This document shows, one piece after another, positions 25,579-34,200 of a DNA stretch of 64,000 nucleotides. This stretch comes from Bradyrhizobium roseum (lineage in GTDB: Bacteria; Pseudomonadota; Alphaproteobacteria; Rhizobiales; Xanthobacteraceae): assembly GCF_030413175.1 (NCBI RefSeq), contig NZ_CP129212.1, forward strand, positions 4,402,001 to 4,466,000, read 5' to 3'. Below the pieces are notes generated by a model, which ran no database searches, was not told the origin of the DNA, and worked only from the letters and a program-made list of their open reading frames with translations. Each line of letters opens with the position of its first letter. Positions within the stretch are counted from its first letter, which is position 1. The position numbers and the translations under genes were made by a program.

Positions 25579-26562
25579 TCAGCTCAACAACACGATACCG
25601 CCCGGCAGCCGTGTCACCTTTGCGTCATACGCATCCCGGACGAGCGCGATGATGTCGTCGAGCCGGTCGATCTGGAAGCTGGCCTCGACCGAGCGGCGAC
25701 CGAGGCGCCGGTTCATCAGGACGATCTTGCCGGGCCGGTAACGATTGACTTCTTCGATCACGCGGTCGAGCGATTCATTGCGGAAGACCAGCATCCCCTC
25801 TTGCCACGCCGTCACCACCACGGGATCGACCGTGACGACCTCGTCCAGGCCACGGCTGCCATAGAGCACCTGTTGCCGTTGGCGAAGCGTGGCGACGTTC
25901 CCACCCTGTTCGACGCGAACCTCGCCATCGAGGCAGGTCACGCATACGTCGGACCTGTCGTGCCGAACGTTGAAGTGGGCACGGCTCGCGATCGTCCTGC
26001 CATCGCCAGCGATCACCACGAACGGCCTGACGGGTGACTGGGTCAGAACTGCGGCTTCTCCGGCGACCAGTTCGACGGCTTCGTCGCCACCGGTTGAGCG
26101 GATCGACAGGCTGCTCTGAATGTTCAGATTGACCGACGTATCGTCGGCGATCGCGATGCGACGCTGTTCGCCGATCGTGGTTCGATAGTCGGCGGTCAGT
26201 TCGGGCAGCGACGGCCAGAGCCGCAGCGGCGGATAGACGACCATGGCCGCTGCGGCGGAGGCGGCCACGGCGCTCCCCAGAAACGCGCGCCGTCCCAATC
26301 GACGCCCCGAACTGGCGTGCTGCGCCGCCACGGCCCGCTGCGCGCCGACGCTCGCGATATTCCTGGCGGCGGCGTGGCTGCGGTCCCATAACAGATTGAC
26401 CTCGGCGAAGGTCACGGCATGCGCGGTGCTTTGCAGGCACCATTGCCTGAACGCTGCCGCATCGCGCTCGGTCGCGGCCCCTGACGTCAGACGCAGCAGC
26501 CACGCCTCCGCCTCGTCGCGGAGGCCGACCGGATCGTTCGGTGGGCGGTCGGACGCGATCAT
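25579..26562 (-). CDS. FecR family anti-sigma/sigma regulator (second copy)
   Basis: A 327-residue paralogue of the FecR at 9415-10401, from the ATG at 26560-26562; the frame extends upstream without a better start. It has the cytoplasmic DUF4880 domain (DEAEAWLLRLTSG, RQWCLQSTAHAVTFAEVNLLW), a membrane stretch preceded by LGRRAFLGS at about 88-105 (twin-arginine-like), the FecR domain (DYRTTIGEQRRIAIADDTSV, VAGEAAVLT) and the terminal STN-like module (DRVIEEVNRYRPGKIVLMN, LPGGIVLLS). Both copies end with the same LPGGxVLL motif. It follows its sigma gene by 52 bp and precedes tpsA by 143 bp, so it should control the sigma factor that acts on tpsA. Confidence 0.92.
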   Translation of the reverse strand: MIASDRPPNDPVGLRDEAEAWLLRLTSGAATERDAAAFRQWCLQSTAHAVTFAEVNLLWDRSHAAARNIASVGAQRAVAAQHASSGRRLGRRAFLGSAVAASAAAAMVVYPPLRLWPSLPELTADYRTTIGEQRRIAIADDTSVNLNIQSSLSIRSTGGDEAVELVAGEAAVLTQSPVRPFVVIAGDGRTIASRAHFNVRHDRSDVCVTCLDGEVRVEQGGNVATLRQRQQVLYGSRGLDEVVTVDPVVVTAWQEGMLVFRNESLDRVIEEVNRYRPGKIVLMNRRLGRRSVEASFQIDRLDDIIALVRDAYDAKVTRLPGGIVLLS

Positions 26563-26614
26563 GTCTTTCGCTGCTTCTCGGGCTCGACGGATTGCGAATA
26601 GGACACCTGCACTC

Positions 26615-27160
26615 CTATGACTGTTCCTCGGAGCGCGGACCGAACCGCCTGACGATCTTTCTTTCCAGCCGCTCACCGCAATGTTCAAGCGCCCGCTTCA
26701 GTTCCTTTTCGACCATCCGGGTTGAGATGCCGAAGCGGGACGCGATTTCCCGGTGCGGCGCTTCCTCAAGGCGCGATGCGATGAAAATTGCCCGGCGACG
26801 GGCCGGTAACTCGTTGAGCGCGCGTTCGAGCGCCTCGATGTCACGGCGCCCCTCGGCGATCCGGGCCGGGTCGAGCGCGCCATCGGCGATATGCCGAAGC
26901 GCCTCGATTTCGGATCGGCCGAGACGGCGGCTGTCAATCTGGCAGTGATCCGCTGCGAGGTTAAGCGCAATCCGATACAGATAGGCCCGCGGATCCTGCA
27001 CGACGGCGACGGTGTTCATGCGGGCCACGCGCAGATAGGTTTCGTGCAAAACCTCGTTGGCGAAATCCTCCGAGCCAAGGCGCCGCGACAGCCGCTTCCT
27101 GAGTTCATCGTAGCTGCTGACCAGAAGCGAGCGCAGCGTGGCCTGACTGGTTTCCTCCAT
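26615..27160 (-). CDS. FecI-type ECF sigma factor (second copy)
   Basis: A 181-residue protein from ATG 27158-27160, four bases after the STN hybrid stop, so probably translationally coupled. Region 2 reads DFANEVLHETYLRVAR and DPRAYLYRIALNLAADH; region 4 is LNELPARRRAIFIASRLEE with the helix-turn-helix PHREIASRFGISTRMVEKEL. It resembles the sigma factor at 10840-11382 in length and motif order, with a similar start, but the recognition helices differ (SIRTVESDL against STRMVEKEL). FecI-like sigma factors are activated by the adjacent FecR. Confidence 0.93.
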   Translation of the reverse strand: MEETSQATLRSLLVSSYDELRKRLSRRLGSEDFANEVLHETYLRVARMNTVAVVQDPRAYLYRIALNLAADHCQIDSRRLGRSEIEALRHIADGALDPARIAEGRRDIEALERALNELPARRRAIFIASRLEEAPHREIASRFGISTRMVEKELKRALEHCGERLERKIVRRFGPRSEEQS

Positions 27161-27164
27161 CAGG

Positions 27165-27971
27165 TCACCGTTGCGAGCCGGTGACGCGGGAAGCACATTC
27201 CGTGTCCAGGCCGAGCGCCCGCGGAGCAACCACGACGGTGACAGGCTGCGGGAGGCCCGCCGGTTGCGACATCTCGATCACGAGCTTTTTCAGTCCGTCG
27301 GAGATGATCGCATCCCGGCCCCGAATCCCCGTCGAACTGAGAAACTCGGACCTTTCAACGCTGCCCGACCGGTCGATCCACAACTGCAGCGCCATCCTGT
27401 AACGGTCGGGCCTCGTCTCCTCGTTCTGGCACAGCACCCGCCTGAGCGCCGTTTGAACGGCGAGAAAGTAGCGGCTGTACTCGCGACTGCCGCTCTGCGG
27501 AACCGCCGGCACAGGAACGAGGGTAAAGGCGGCGGGGTTGGCATAGCGGGCAGTCAGGCCCGTTCCCGCAAGCAGGCTGCGCAAAGCGCCTTCGTGAGAG
27601 AACACACCACTGACCGGGGCCGATTGACGTCCGGCCGTCAGTTCTCCATCGACAAGAACCGCGACCTTGGCAACGGCGCTGTAGGCGCGCAGCGCCGTCG
27701 CAAGCGGCTGCGATGGAATGTCGAACGTGGTGTGGGCTGTCGTCGTCAACACTGTCGCGGCCTCTTCGGCAGTCGCGATCGATATCGTCCTGCCGGCCTG
27801 CAGAGGTTCGACCACCCCGGCCAGCACGCCGCCAGCGAACATCAGCAGGCCGAGCGCCGGCCGCCCAGTCCAGCGAGAGCGCGACAGATTGCGGACCAGG
27901 ACTCCGATCAACGAAGGCCAGGCCCGTTCGTCCCTGGGATCATGCGGCCCACCACGCAGCCGGTCCAACAT
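27165..27971 (-). CDS. STN-TonB_C hybrid protein (second copy)
   Basis: A 268-residue paralogue of the hybrid at 12286-13116. The ATG at 27969-27971 has GGAAG about 8 bases upstream; a TTG at 27998 would add nine residues. A basic N-terminus (LVRNLSRSRWTG) precedes a membrane segment (LGLLMFAGGVLAGVV, about 43-58), an STN domain (TFDIPSQPLATALRAYSA, VAVLVDGELTAG, GALRSLLAGTGLTARY, about 80-150) and a TonB_C-like tail (VQTALRRVLCQNEETRPD, MALQLWIDRSGSVERSEFLSS). The sigma factor and FecR genes follow at once. An inner-membrane STN domain next to a FecR with no receptor gene is atypical. Confidence 0.82.
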   Translation of the reverse strand: MLDRLRGGPHDPRDERAWPSLIGVLVRNLSRSRWTGRPALGLLMFAGGVLAGVVEPLQAGRTISIATAEEAATVLTTTAHTTFDIPSQPLATALRAYSAVAKVAVLVDGELTAGRQSAPVSGVFSHEGALRSLLAGTGLTARYANPAAFTLVPVPAVPQSGSREYSRYFLAVQTALRRVLCQNEETRPDRYRMALQLWIDRSGSVERSEFLSSTGIRGRDAIISDGLKKLVIEMSQPAGLPQPVTVVVAPRALGLDTECASRVTGSQR

Positions 27972-28091
27972 CACGCGCGCTTCCGAATGCCCGGCCAATT
28001 GGCGTCATTGTTCGCCATCGAGAGCCAATGTTAAGCGCCCTTTGATGATCGTTATGTGACGCCGGTGCGCAAGTGCAGAACCCGGACGGCA

Positions 28092-29402
28092 CTACCGTTC
28101 GCGAAATGCGCGGGCAACCTGGTCGAACAGCGGCTTGGTGAGATACGAGCCGACCGTCCGCTCGGCGGTCTTGATGAACGCTTCGACGGGCATACCGGGC
28201 AAGAGCCTGACATCGCCGAGGCGCGCGAGTTCATCGGGACCGATGGCGATGCGCGCGGTGTAATAAGTCACACCGGTGCGTTGCTCCGTCGTAACGTCGG
28301 CCGATACCCGGCTGACCGATCCGTTGATCTCGGGCGTGCTACGCTGGTTGAAAGCGGAAAACCGCAGCGCGGCAGTTTGGCCGACCCGCACCTGATCGAT
28401 GTCCTGTGGCGAGACCCGCACCTCCACCGACAAGCGTTCGGAAGCCGGCACGATCAGCATCAACTGCTCGCCCGCGCTGATGACGCCGCCCACCGTGTGG
28501 ACGTTCAGTTCGTGCACGGTGCCCGAGATTGGGGCGCGGATGTCAATGCGCCGCAACTGGTCTTCGGCCGCCACCTTGCGCTCGGCATATTCGCCGGCCT
28601 TGCCGTCGATCTCGCGCAGCTCACGCCCGACTTCGCTCGCCAGTTCGCGATCGATCTGGGTGATCTGAAGTTCGATCTCCGATATCTTGCCCCGCCCCTG
28701 CGCCGCCGCCGCGATCAGCTGCGCGCGTTCTCCGTCGAGCCGCGCGGCTTCGCGTTCCAGTGCGGTGAGCCGGTTCATCTGAATGAGCTGCTTTGACCAG
28801 AGCTCGCGAACACCTTCCAGTTCGTTGTTGACCAGAATCAGTTCCCGGGATTTCGCCGCCTGCTGGGCCATGATCCCGTTGGCCTCCTCCTGGAGCTGGG
28901 CGATCCGTTCGCGCAACTGCCGCTTCTGGCCCAACCGAGTAGTGCTGCGCAGCTCAAACAGGCGCCGTTCATCGGCCATCAACTCGACGATGCCTTCATC
29001 CTGTCGCCGGTCGTTGAACGCCGACGGCCATGACATTTCCGATGCGCCGTCGCGTTCGGCCCGCAACCGCGCGCGCCGTGTCGTCATTTCATCGAGCGTC
29101 CTCGATACGATCTTGAGGTTTGCCCGCGTCATGGTCTCATCGAGACGGACCAGGATGTCGCCGGCCGATACATTCATCCCGCTGCTGACCGCGATTTCGC
29201 CGACCACGCCACCGGTCGGATGCTGAACTTTCTTGGCGTTGGATTCGACGACGACGCTTCCCGGCGCGATCAGCGCGCCGGAAATCTCGGTGGTGGTGGC
29301 CCAACCGCCGACGCCCCCGGCAACGAGCATGACCGCTGCCAGCCCAAACACGATATGGCGTCGGATGGACGGACGCGCGTCGAACAAGTCCCGATCCGGC
29401 AT
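28092..29402 (-). CDS. Type I secretion membrane-fusion protein (HlyD/PrtE family)
   Basis: A 436-residue protein, the usual size for the family. The N-terminus is cytoplasmic with one membrane helix at about 17-38 (IVFGLAAVMLVAGGVGGW). The lipoyl half (GALIAPGSVVVESNAKKVQH, GMNVSAGDILVRLDET) is followed by a long coiled coil at about 105-300, the returning lipoyl segment (RRIDIRAPISGTVHELNV), and the beta-barrel and C-terminal region (ARIAIGPDELARL, LLPGMPVEAFIKTAERT). It bridges the inner-membrane exporter and an outer-membrane TolC-type channel. The gene lies 3 bp after the exporter gene. No TolC gene is in the window. Confidence 0.94.
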   Translation of the reverse strand: MPDRDLFDARPSIRRHIVFGLAAVMLVAGGVGGWATTTEISGALIAPGSVVVESNAKKVQHPTGGVVGEIAVSSGMNVSAGDILVRLDETMTRANLKIVSRTLDEMTTRRARLRAERDGASEMSWPSAFNDRRQDEGIVELMADERRLFELRSTTRLGQKRQLRERIAQLQEEANGIMAQQAAKSRELILVNNELEGVRELWSKQLIQMNRLTALEREAARLDGERAQLIAAAAQGRGKISEIELQITQIDRELASEVGRELREIDGKAGEYAERKVAAEDQLRRIDIRAPISGTVHELNVHTVGGVISAGEQLMLIVPASERLSVEVRVSPQDIDQVRVGQTAALRFSAFNQRSTPEINGSVSRVSADVTTEQRTGVTYYTARIAIGPDELARLGDVRLLPGMPVEAFIKTAERTVGSYLTKPLFDQVARAFRER

Positions 29403-29405
29403 GCG

Positions 29406-31151
29406 CTATCCCTTGACCGCTTGAACAATCTTGGACGCACTGACGACGGGATCGCGGCGCAGCACCTTGGCCAGCACCTCGTCCTTGGGGCCGAAGGCCT
29501 GCTGGCGCCCACCGTTCATCGCAAGCACGTGATCGACCCCCGATAATGCGCTCGGACGGTGCGCGACCACGACCACGATCGCCCCCCGTGCCCGCGCGCC
29601 GAGAATGGCCTGGGTCAGCGCTTCGTCGCCCTCGACGTCGAGATTGGAGTTCGGTTCGTCCAGCACGACGAGAAATGGATCGCCGTAAAGCGCGCGCGCC
29701 AGCGCGATGCGCTGTTGCTGCCCGGCCGACAACGCCGAACCCTGCTCGCCGATCTCGGTATCGTAGCCTTGCGGCAGCGCAAGCACGAGTTCGTTGACGC
29801 CGGCCGCCTTCGCGGCTGCGATGATCGCATCCGGCGTGGCGTCGGGATCGAATCGCGAGATGTTCTCCGCAACCGTCCCTTCGATCAGTTCGACGTCCTG
29901 CGGGAGATAGCCGACGTGGCGCCCGAGTTCGTCGGGAACCCATTGGTCCAGCGTCGCACCGTCGAGCCGGACGGTGCCGCGCGCAGGCGGCCACAGGCCG
30001 ACAAGGACCCGGGCCAGCGACGATTTCCCCGATGCGCTCGGCCCGATCACCCCGAGCCCGTTGCCGGCCTTCAGCGCAAACGTCACCTCGTGCACCACGG
30101 CCCGCTGCACGTCCGGCGGCGCTGCGCTGATATTGTCAACCGCGAGGCTGCGTTGCGGCCTTGGCAGCGAGGTAGGACTGCGCAGTTCCGGCAGCAGCAT
30201 GAGCAGCTTGTTCAGGCGCTCGCGCGCCTGCCGCGCGCCGACGAAGCTGCGCCAGTGCGAAATCGCCAGATCGACCGGGGCAAGTGCCCGCGCCGACAGG
30301 ATCGACGATGCGATGATGACGCCCGCGGTGGCCTGCTGGTTGATAACGAGGTAGGCGCCGACGGCCAGCACCCCGGACTGCAGCATCATCCGGAATGTCC
30401 GTCCCATGGCTCCGAGGCCCGCGGCGAGATCGCTCGACTGCGCATGCCCGGAGAGGAATTTGCGGTTCAGCAACTGCCAGCGACCGGAAATCCGGCCGGT
30501 CATGCCGAGCGCCGTCAATGCCTCCGCATTTCGACGGCTGGTCTCTGCCAGCCGGGCGCGCTGGTTGCCGATGCGGTTGGCATCGAGTGACGATTGCTTG
30601 GCAAGCAATTCCGACAGCAGCGTCAGCGAAACCAGCACCAATGCGCCGGCCAGCACGGTGACGCCGATCCAAAAATGGAAGGCGAAACAGATCGCGAGAT
30701 AGAGCGGCACCCAGGGCAGGTCAAAGAACGCCGTCGGTCCGGGGCCGGACAGATAGCTGCGGACGGTATCCAGGTCACGCAGCGGGTGGATCGATTCGCC
30801 ACGCTTGGGCGCTTGGATCGGCAGGCGCATCACCGTCGCATAGACGCGATTCGACATTTCCTGGTCGAGACGGATGCCGATCCGGACCAGCAGCCTGCCG
30901 CGCAGGGCGTCCAGCAATCCCTGAAACAAGTAGAGAACGAGCACCAGAACGAGCAGGCCGACCAGCGTCGGCACGCTCCGGCTCGGCAGCACCCGGTCGT
31001 AGACCTCCATCATGAACATGGAGCCGGTCAGCGCAAGAATATTCAGGATCGCGCTGAATCCGGCGATGGCAATAAAGGCCGACCGGCAACGCGCAAGCGC
31101 GGCGCTGAGCTCGCTGCGGGCATTTCCGGATGGTTGCCGGCTGACTGTCAC
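29406..31151 (-). CDS. Type I secretion ABC exporter (PrtD/HlyB family)
   Basis: A 581-residue protein (GTG start) with an N-terminal membrane domain of six helices (about 20-300, including LNILALTGSMFMMEVYDRVLPS) and a C-terminal ATPase domain. The Walker A motif GPSASGKSS, the signature LSAGQQQRIALARAL and the Walker B VVLDEPNSNLD are all intact. No N-terminal peptidase domain is present, so this is the PrtD-like subclass that exports RTX proteins through an uncleaved C-terminal signal. The presumed substrate is the giant RTX protein encoded 115 bp upstream. A hairpin at 31215-31242 separates the two. Confidence 0.95.
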   Translation of the reverse strand: MTVSRQPSGNARSELSAALARCRSAFIAIAGFSAILNILALTGSMFMMEVYDRVLPSRSVPTLVGLLVLVLVLYLFQGLLDALRGRLLVRIGIRLDQEMSNRVYATVMRLPIQAPKRGESIHPLRDLDTVRSYLSGPGPTAFFDLPWVPLYLAICFAFHFWIGVTVLAGALVLVSLTLLSELLAKQSSLDANRIGNQRARLAETSRRNAEALTALGMTGRISGRWQLLNRKFLSGHAQSSDLAAGLGAMGRTFRMMLQSGVLAVGAYLVINQQATAGVIIASSILSARALAPVDLAISHWRSFVGARQARERLNKLLMLLPELRSPTSLPRPQRSLAVDNISAAPPDVQRAVVHEVTFALKAGNGLGVIGPSASGKSSLARVLVGLWPPARGTVRLDGATLDQWVPDELGRHVGYLPQDVELIEGTVAENISRFDPDATPDAIIAAAKAAGVNELVLALPQGYDTEIGEQGSALSAGQQQRIALARALYGDPFLVVLDEPNSNLDVEGDEALTQAILGARARGAIVVVVAHRPSALSGVDHVLAMNGGRQQAFGPKDEVLAKVLRRDPVVSASKIVQAVKG

Positions 31152-31214
31152 TGGGTGCGCTCACTCGTCCGGCCTTGGCCGTAGCCGAGATTTGTTACAG
31201 ATATCTGACAAGAC

Positions 31215-31242
31215 AATTGGGGGGCGCACGTGCCCCCCAATT
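31215..31242 (-). terminator. Strong GC hairpin between the RTX gene and its exporter gene
   Basis: The sequence reads AATTGGGGGGC, six bases, GCCCCCCAATT: an 11-bp perfect stem with a GCACGT loop. It lies 24 bp after the RTX stop codon and 63 bp before the exporter start. On the minus strand it is followed by GTCTTGTC without a long T run, so it is better read as an attenuator or mRNA-stabilising stem that lowers exporter expression relative to substrate than as a full intrinsic terminator. Confidence 0.6.
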
Positions 31243-31266
31243 CATACGGTCAAGCCAGCCTGGACG

Positions 31267-34200
31267 TCAGGCGAAGCGGAAGTCGTCCACCGTGAGCGTA
31301 TTCTTGCTGACGCCGACCACCGTGATGCTGGACCCGTCGGCATACTCGATCTCGGCACCGATCAGGGTGTTCGTCACCGCGCCCGACTGCATCAGCGCAT
31401 TGAAGTCGGCGAACGCCGCGGCATCGAGTTGGATGACGTCATCGGAGCCCGCACCGGACTTGAAGTCGAACACGGTGTCGCGTCCGTCCCCGCGCTGGAA
31501 CACGAAGGTGTCGTTGCCCTGGCCGCCATAGAGCAGATCGTTGCCCTGTCCGCCGACCAGCGTGTCGTTTCCATTGTCGCCGGACAGGCTGTCGCGGCCG
31601 GCTTCGCCGCGCAGAATGTCCTTGCCGGCACCGCCGGACACAAAGTCATTGCCGTCGCCGGCGTTGACGATGTCGTCGCCGCCTTCGGCGAAGACGAAGT
31701 CGGCCGAGCCGCGCGCATTGATCAGATCGACGCCCCCGGTGCCAAACAGCAGGTTGGCGCCGTTGGTGCCGTTGATCACGTTCGCATCCGTCTCGCCGGC
31801 GACCGTCAGCGTGAATATGCCGGTCGACGAAGCGTGGGCGGAGTCCTGCGCCGTATAACGGATCGTGACGCTGGCATTTTCGCCATTGTTCAAACCGTCG
31901 AACAGGTTGCCGGGGTTGAAATGCAGTTGGCCACTCTGATTGATCGAGAAGGCCGACTGGGCGCTCGCGTTGCTCAGGTTGATGCCCGACACTCCCGTCA
32001 CCTCGAAGGCCGTCAGGGTCGGCGGAACACCATCCTCGACATCGGTGTCGTTTGCCGTCAGGGCGAACGCCTTCGACTGGTTTTCACCGGCGGTGGCGAC
32101 GTCGTTCACGGTGACCGGCGCATCGTTCACCGCAGCGACAGTTACGTTCACGACAGCGTCGACCGGCGGCGCGATGCCGTCGCTGACCTTGATCGTGAAG
32201 CTATCGTCGCCGTTGTAGTTCAGCTGCGGCGTGTAGATATACTGGCCCTGCGCATTCACGCTCACCGTGCCGTGCTGAGCGGCGCCGGCCTGGAAGCTAA
32301 GCGTATTGCCATCCACATCGCCAGCAGCGATCTGACCAACCAGCGCGGTGTCTTCGCTGGTGCCGGCTGCCACCGGCGACGTCACTGTCGGCGCGTCGTT
32401 CACCGCCGCGACCGTCACATTCACCGCGACGTCGACCGGCGGTGCGATGCCGTCGCTGACCGTGATGCTGAAGCTGTCGGTGCCGTTGTAGTTCAGGGTG
32501 GGCGTGTAGGTGTACTGGCCCTGGGCATTGACGCTCACCGTGCCGTGCTGGGCGGGTCCAGCCTGGTACGTCAGCACGTTGCCATCCGCATCGCCGGCGG
32601 CGACCTGACCGACCAGCACGGTGTCCTCGTTGGTGTTCGCCGTCACCGGAGACGTCACCGTCGGCGCATCGTTCACCGCCGTGACGACGAAGCTGACCTT
32701 GCCGGTATCCGAACCGCCACGGCCGTCGCTGAGCGTGTATTCGAACGACGCCGCGCCACTGAAGTTGGCCGCCGGGGTGAACTTCACGCCGCCCGCGACC
32801 AGCTCCACAGTCCCTCCGACCACATTGGAGACGGCGCTGATCGACAGCGAGTCGAGATCGGCATCGCTATCGTTGCCGAGAATATCGGCGAACGCGATCA
32901 CGAAGGCCGCGGCGTCTTCGAGGAGGGCCGCCGCCGTATCGTCCACTGCCAGCGGGCCACGATTGACCTGTGCCCCGTCGATGCCGGCGCGGTCGAGCTG
33001 CTGGCCGTTGGCGAAGACCACCTTCTCCACACCACCACCAGCCTGCTGGTCCTTCAGCGTGATCACGCCGCCATCGGCAAGCAGGATTTCAGTGTCGTTG
33101 CCGTGCTTCTGGAACGTGACGTTCGAGGCGACCAGATCCTGGAACACCAGTTCGTCGGTGTCGGCAGGCGTCGCGGACTTCTCGGTAATGGTGTCGGAGC
33201 CGTCTCCCAACTCGTAGGAGTATTGATCCGAACCCGCACCGCCCGCCAGCGCGTCAGCGCCGCGGCCGCCTTCGAGCTGATCGTTCTGCTCGCCGCCGTC
33301 GAGCAGATCGTCACCGGATCCGCCGAGCAGGGTGTCGCGGCCCGGTCCGCCGTAAAGCTTGTCGTTGCCGCCACCACCGCGCAACAGGTCGTTGCCGCCA
33401 TAGCCGAACAGCGTGTCGTTGCCGCCGTTGCCGGTCAGCACGTCGTCCAGCGCCGAACCATTGAGACGATCGTCGCCGGTTCCGCCGTTAAGGGTCACGG
33501 CCTGAGCGTCGAGCACGGTGTCGGTACGAACCGCCTGGTTCTGGATGCGAAGGTCACCCGACTGCGGGGTATCGATCGTGTCGTAGGCCGTCGCCGGGGT
33601 GCCGAAGTTTTCGGAAATATAGTCCGAAAACGCCTTCTGCTCGCCCAATACGCTGGCTGCGGTGGTTCCGCCTCCGGCAAACCCGGCCGCGGAGGTGAAG
33701 TCGAGCGCCTCGTCCACCGGGGCCGACAGCGTGCCATCCGCGAGCAGATAGCGGAAATTCTCGCCATTTGCCTTGGTTGGATAGCCGTCGCCGCCATTGG
33801 CGGTGAAGTTCAATGTCACCACCGTGATGACCGAGGGGACATCCGGCAAAATGACGCCATTATCGACCAGCTTGACGATGACATTGCCGTCCTCGTCGAT
33901 CAGGGAAAGGTCGCGAATGCGGGAACCAGGCGTGGTGCCAACGTTGCCCGGCCGAGTCGGATCGTAGGAGTACGCGACGCCGCCAATCTGCGGGAAGCCG
34001 CCATTGTTCGGACCGAGGCCCGCACCCCAGTTGAGGAGGTTGAGCAGGCCCTGCACGGTGGTGTCGAACGCCATCAGCTTGTTGTCAAAGCGCAGCGAGT
34101 TTTCGATATCGAGCTGCGAGATCGCACCGCTCGGCTTGTTGGCGTCCGGATTGGCTTCAGTCGGCAGCTTGGTGATCGCGCCGGTGATCGGATCGGGATC

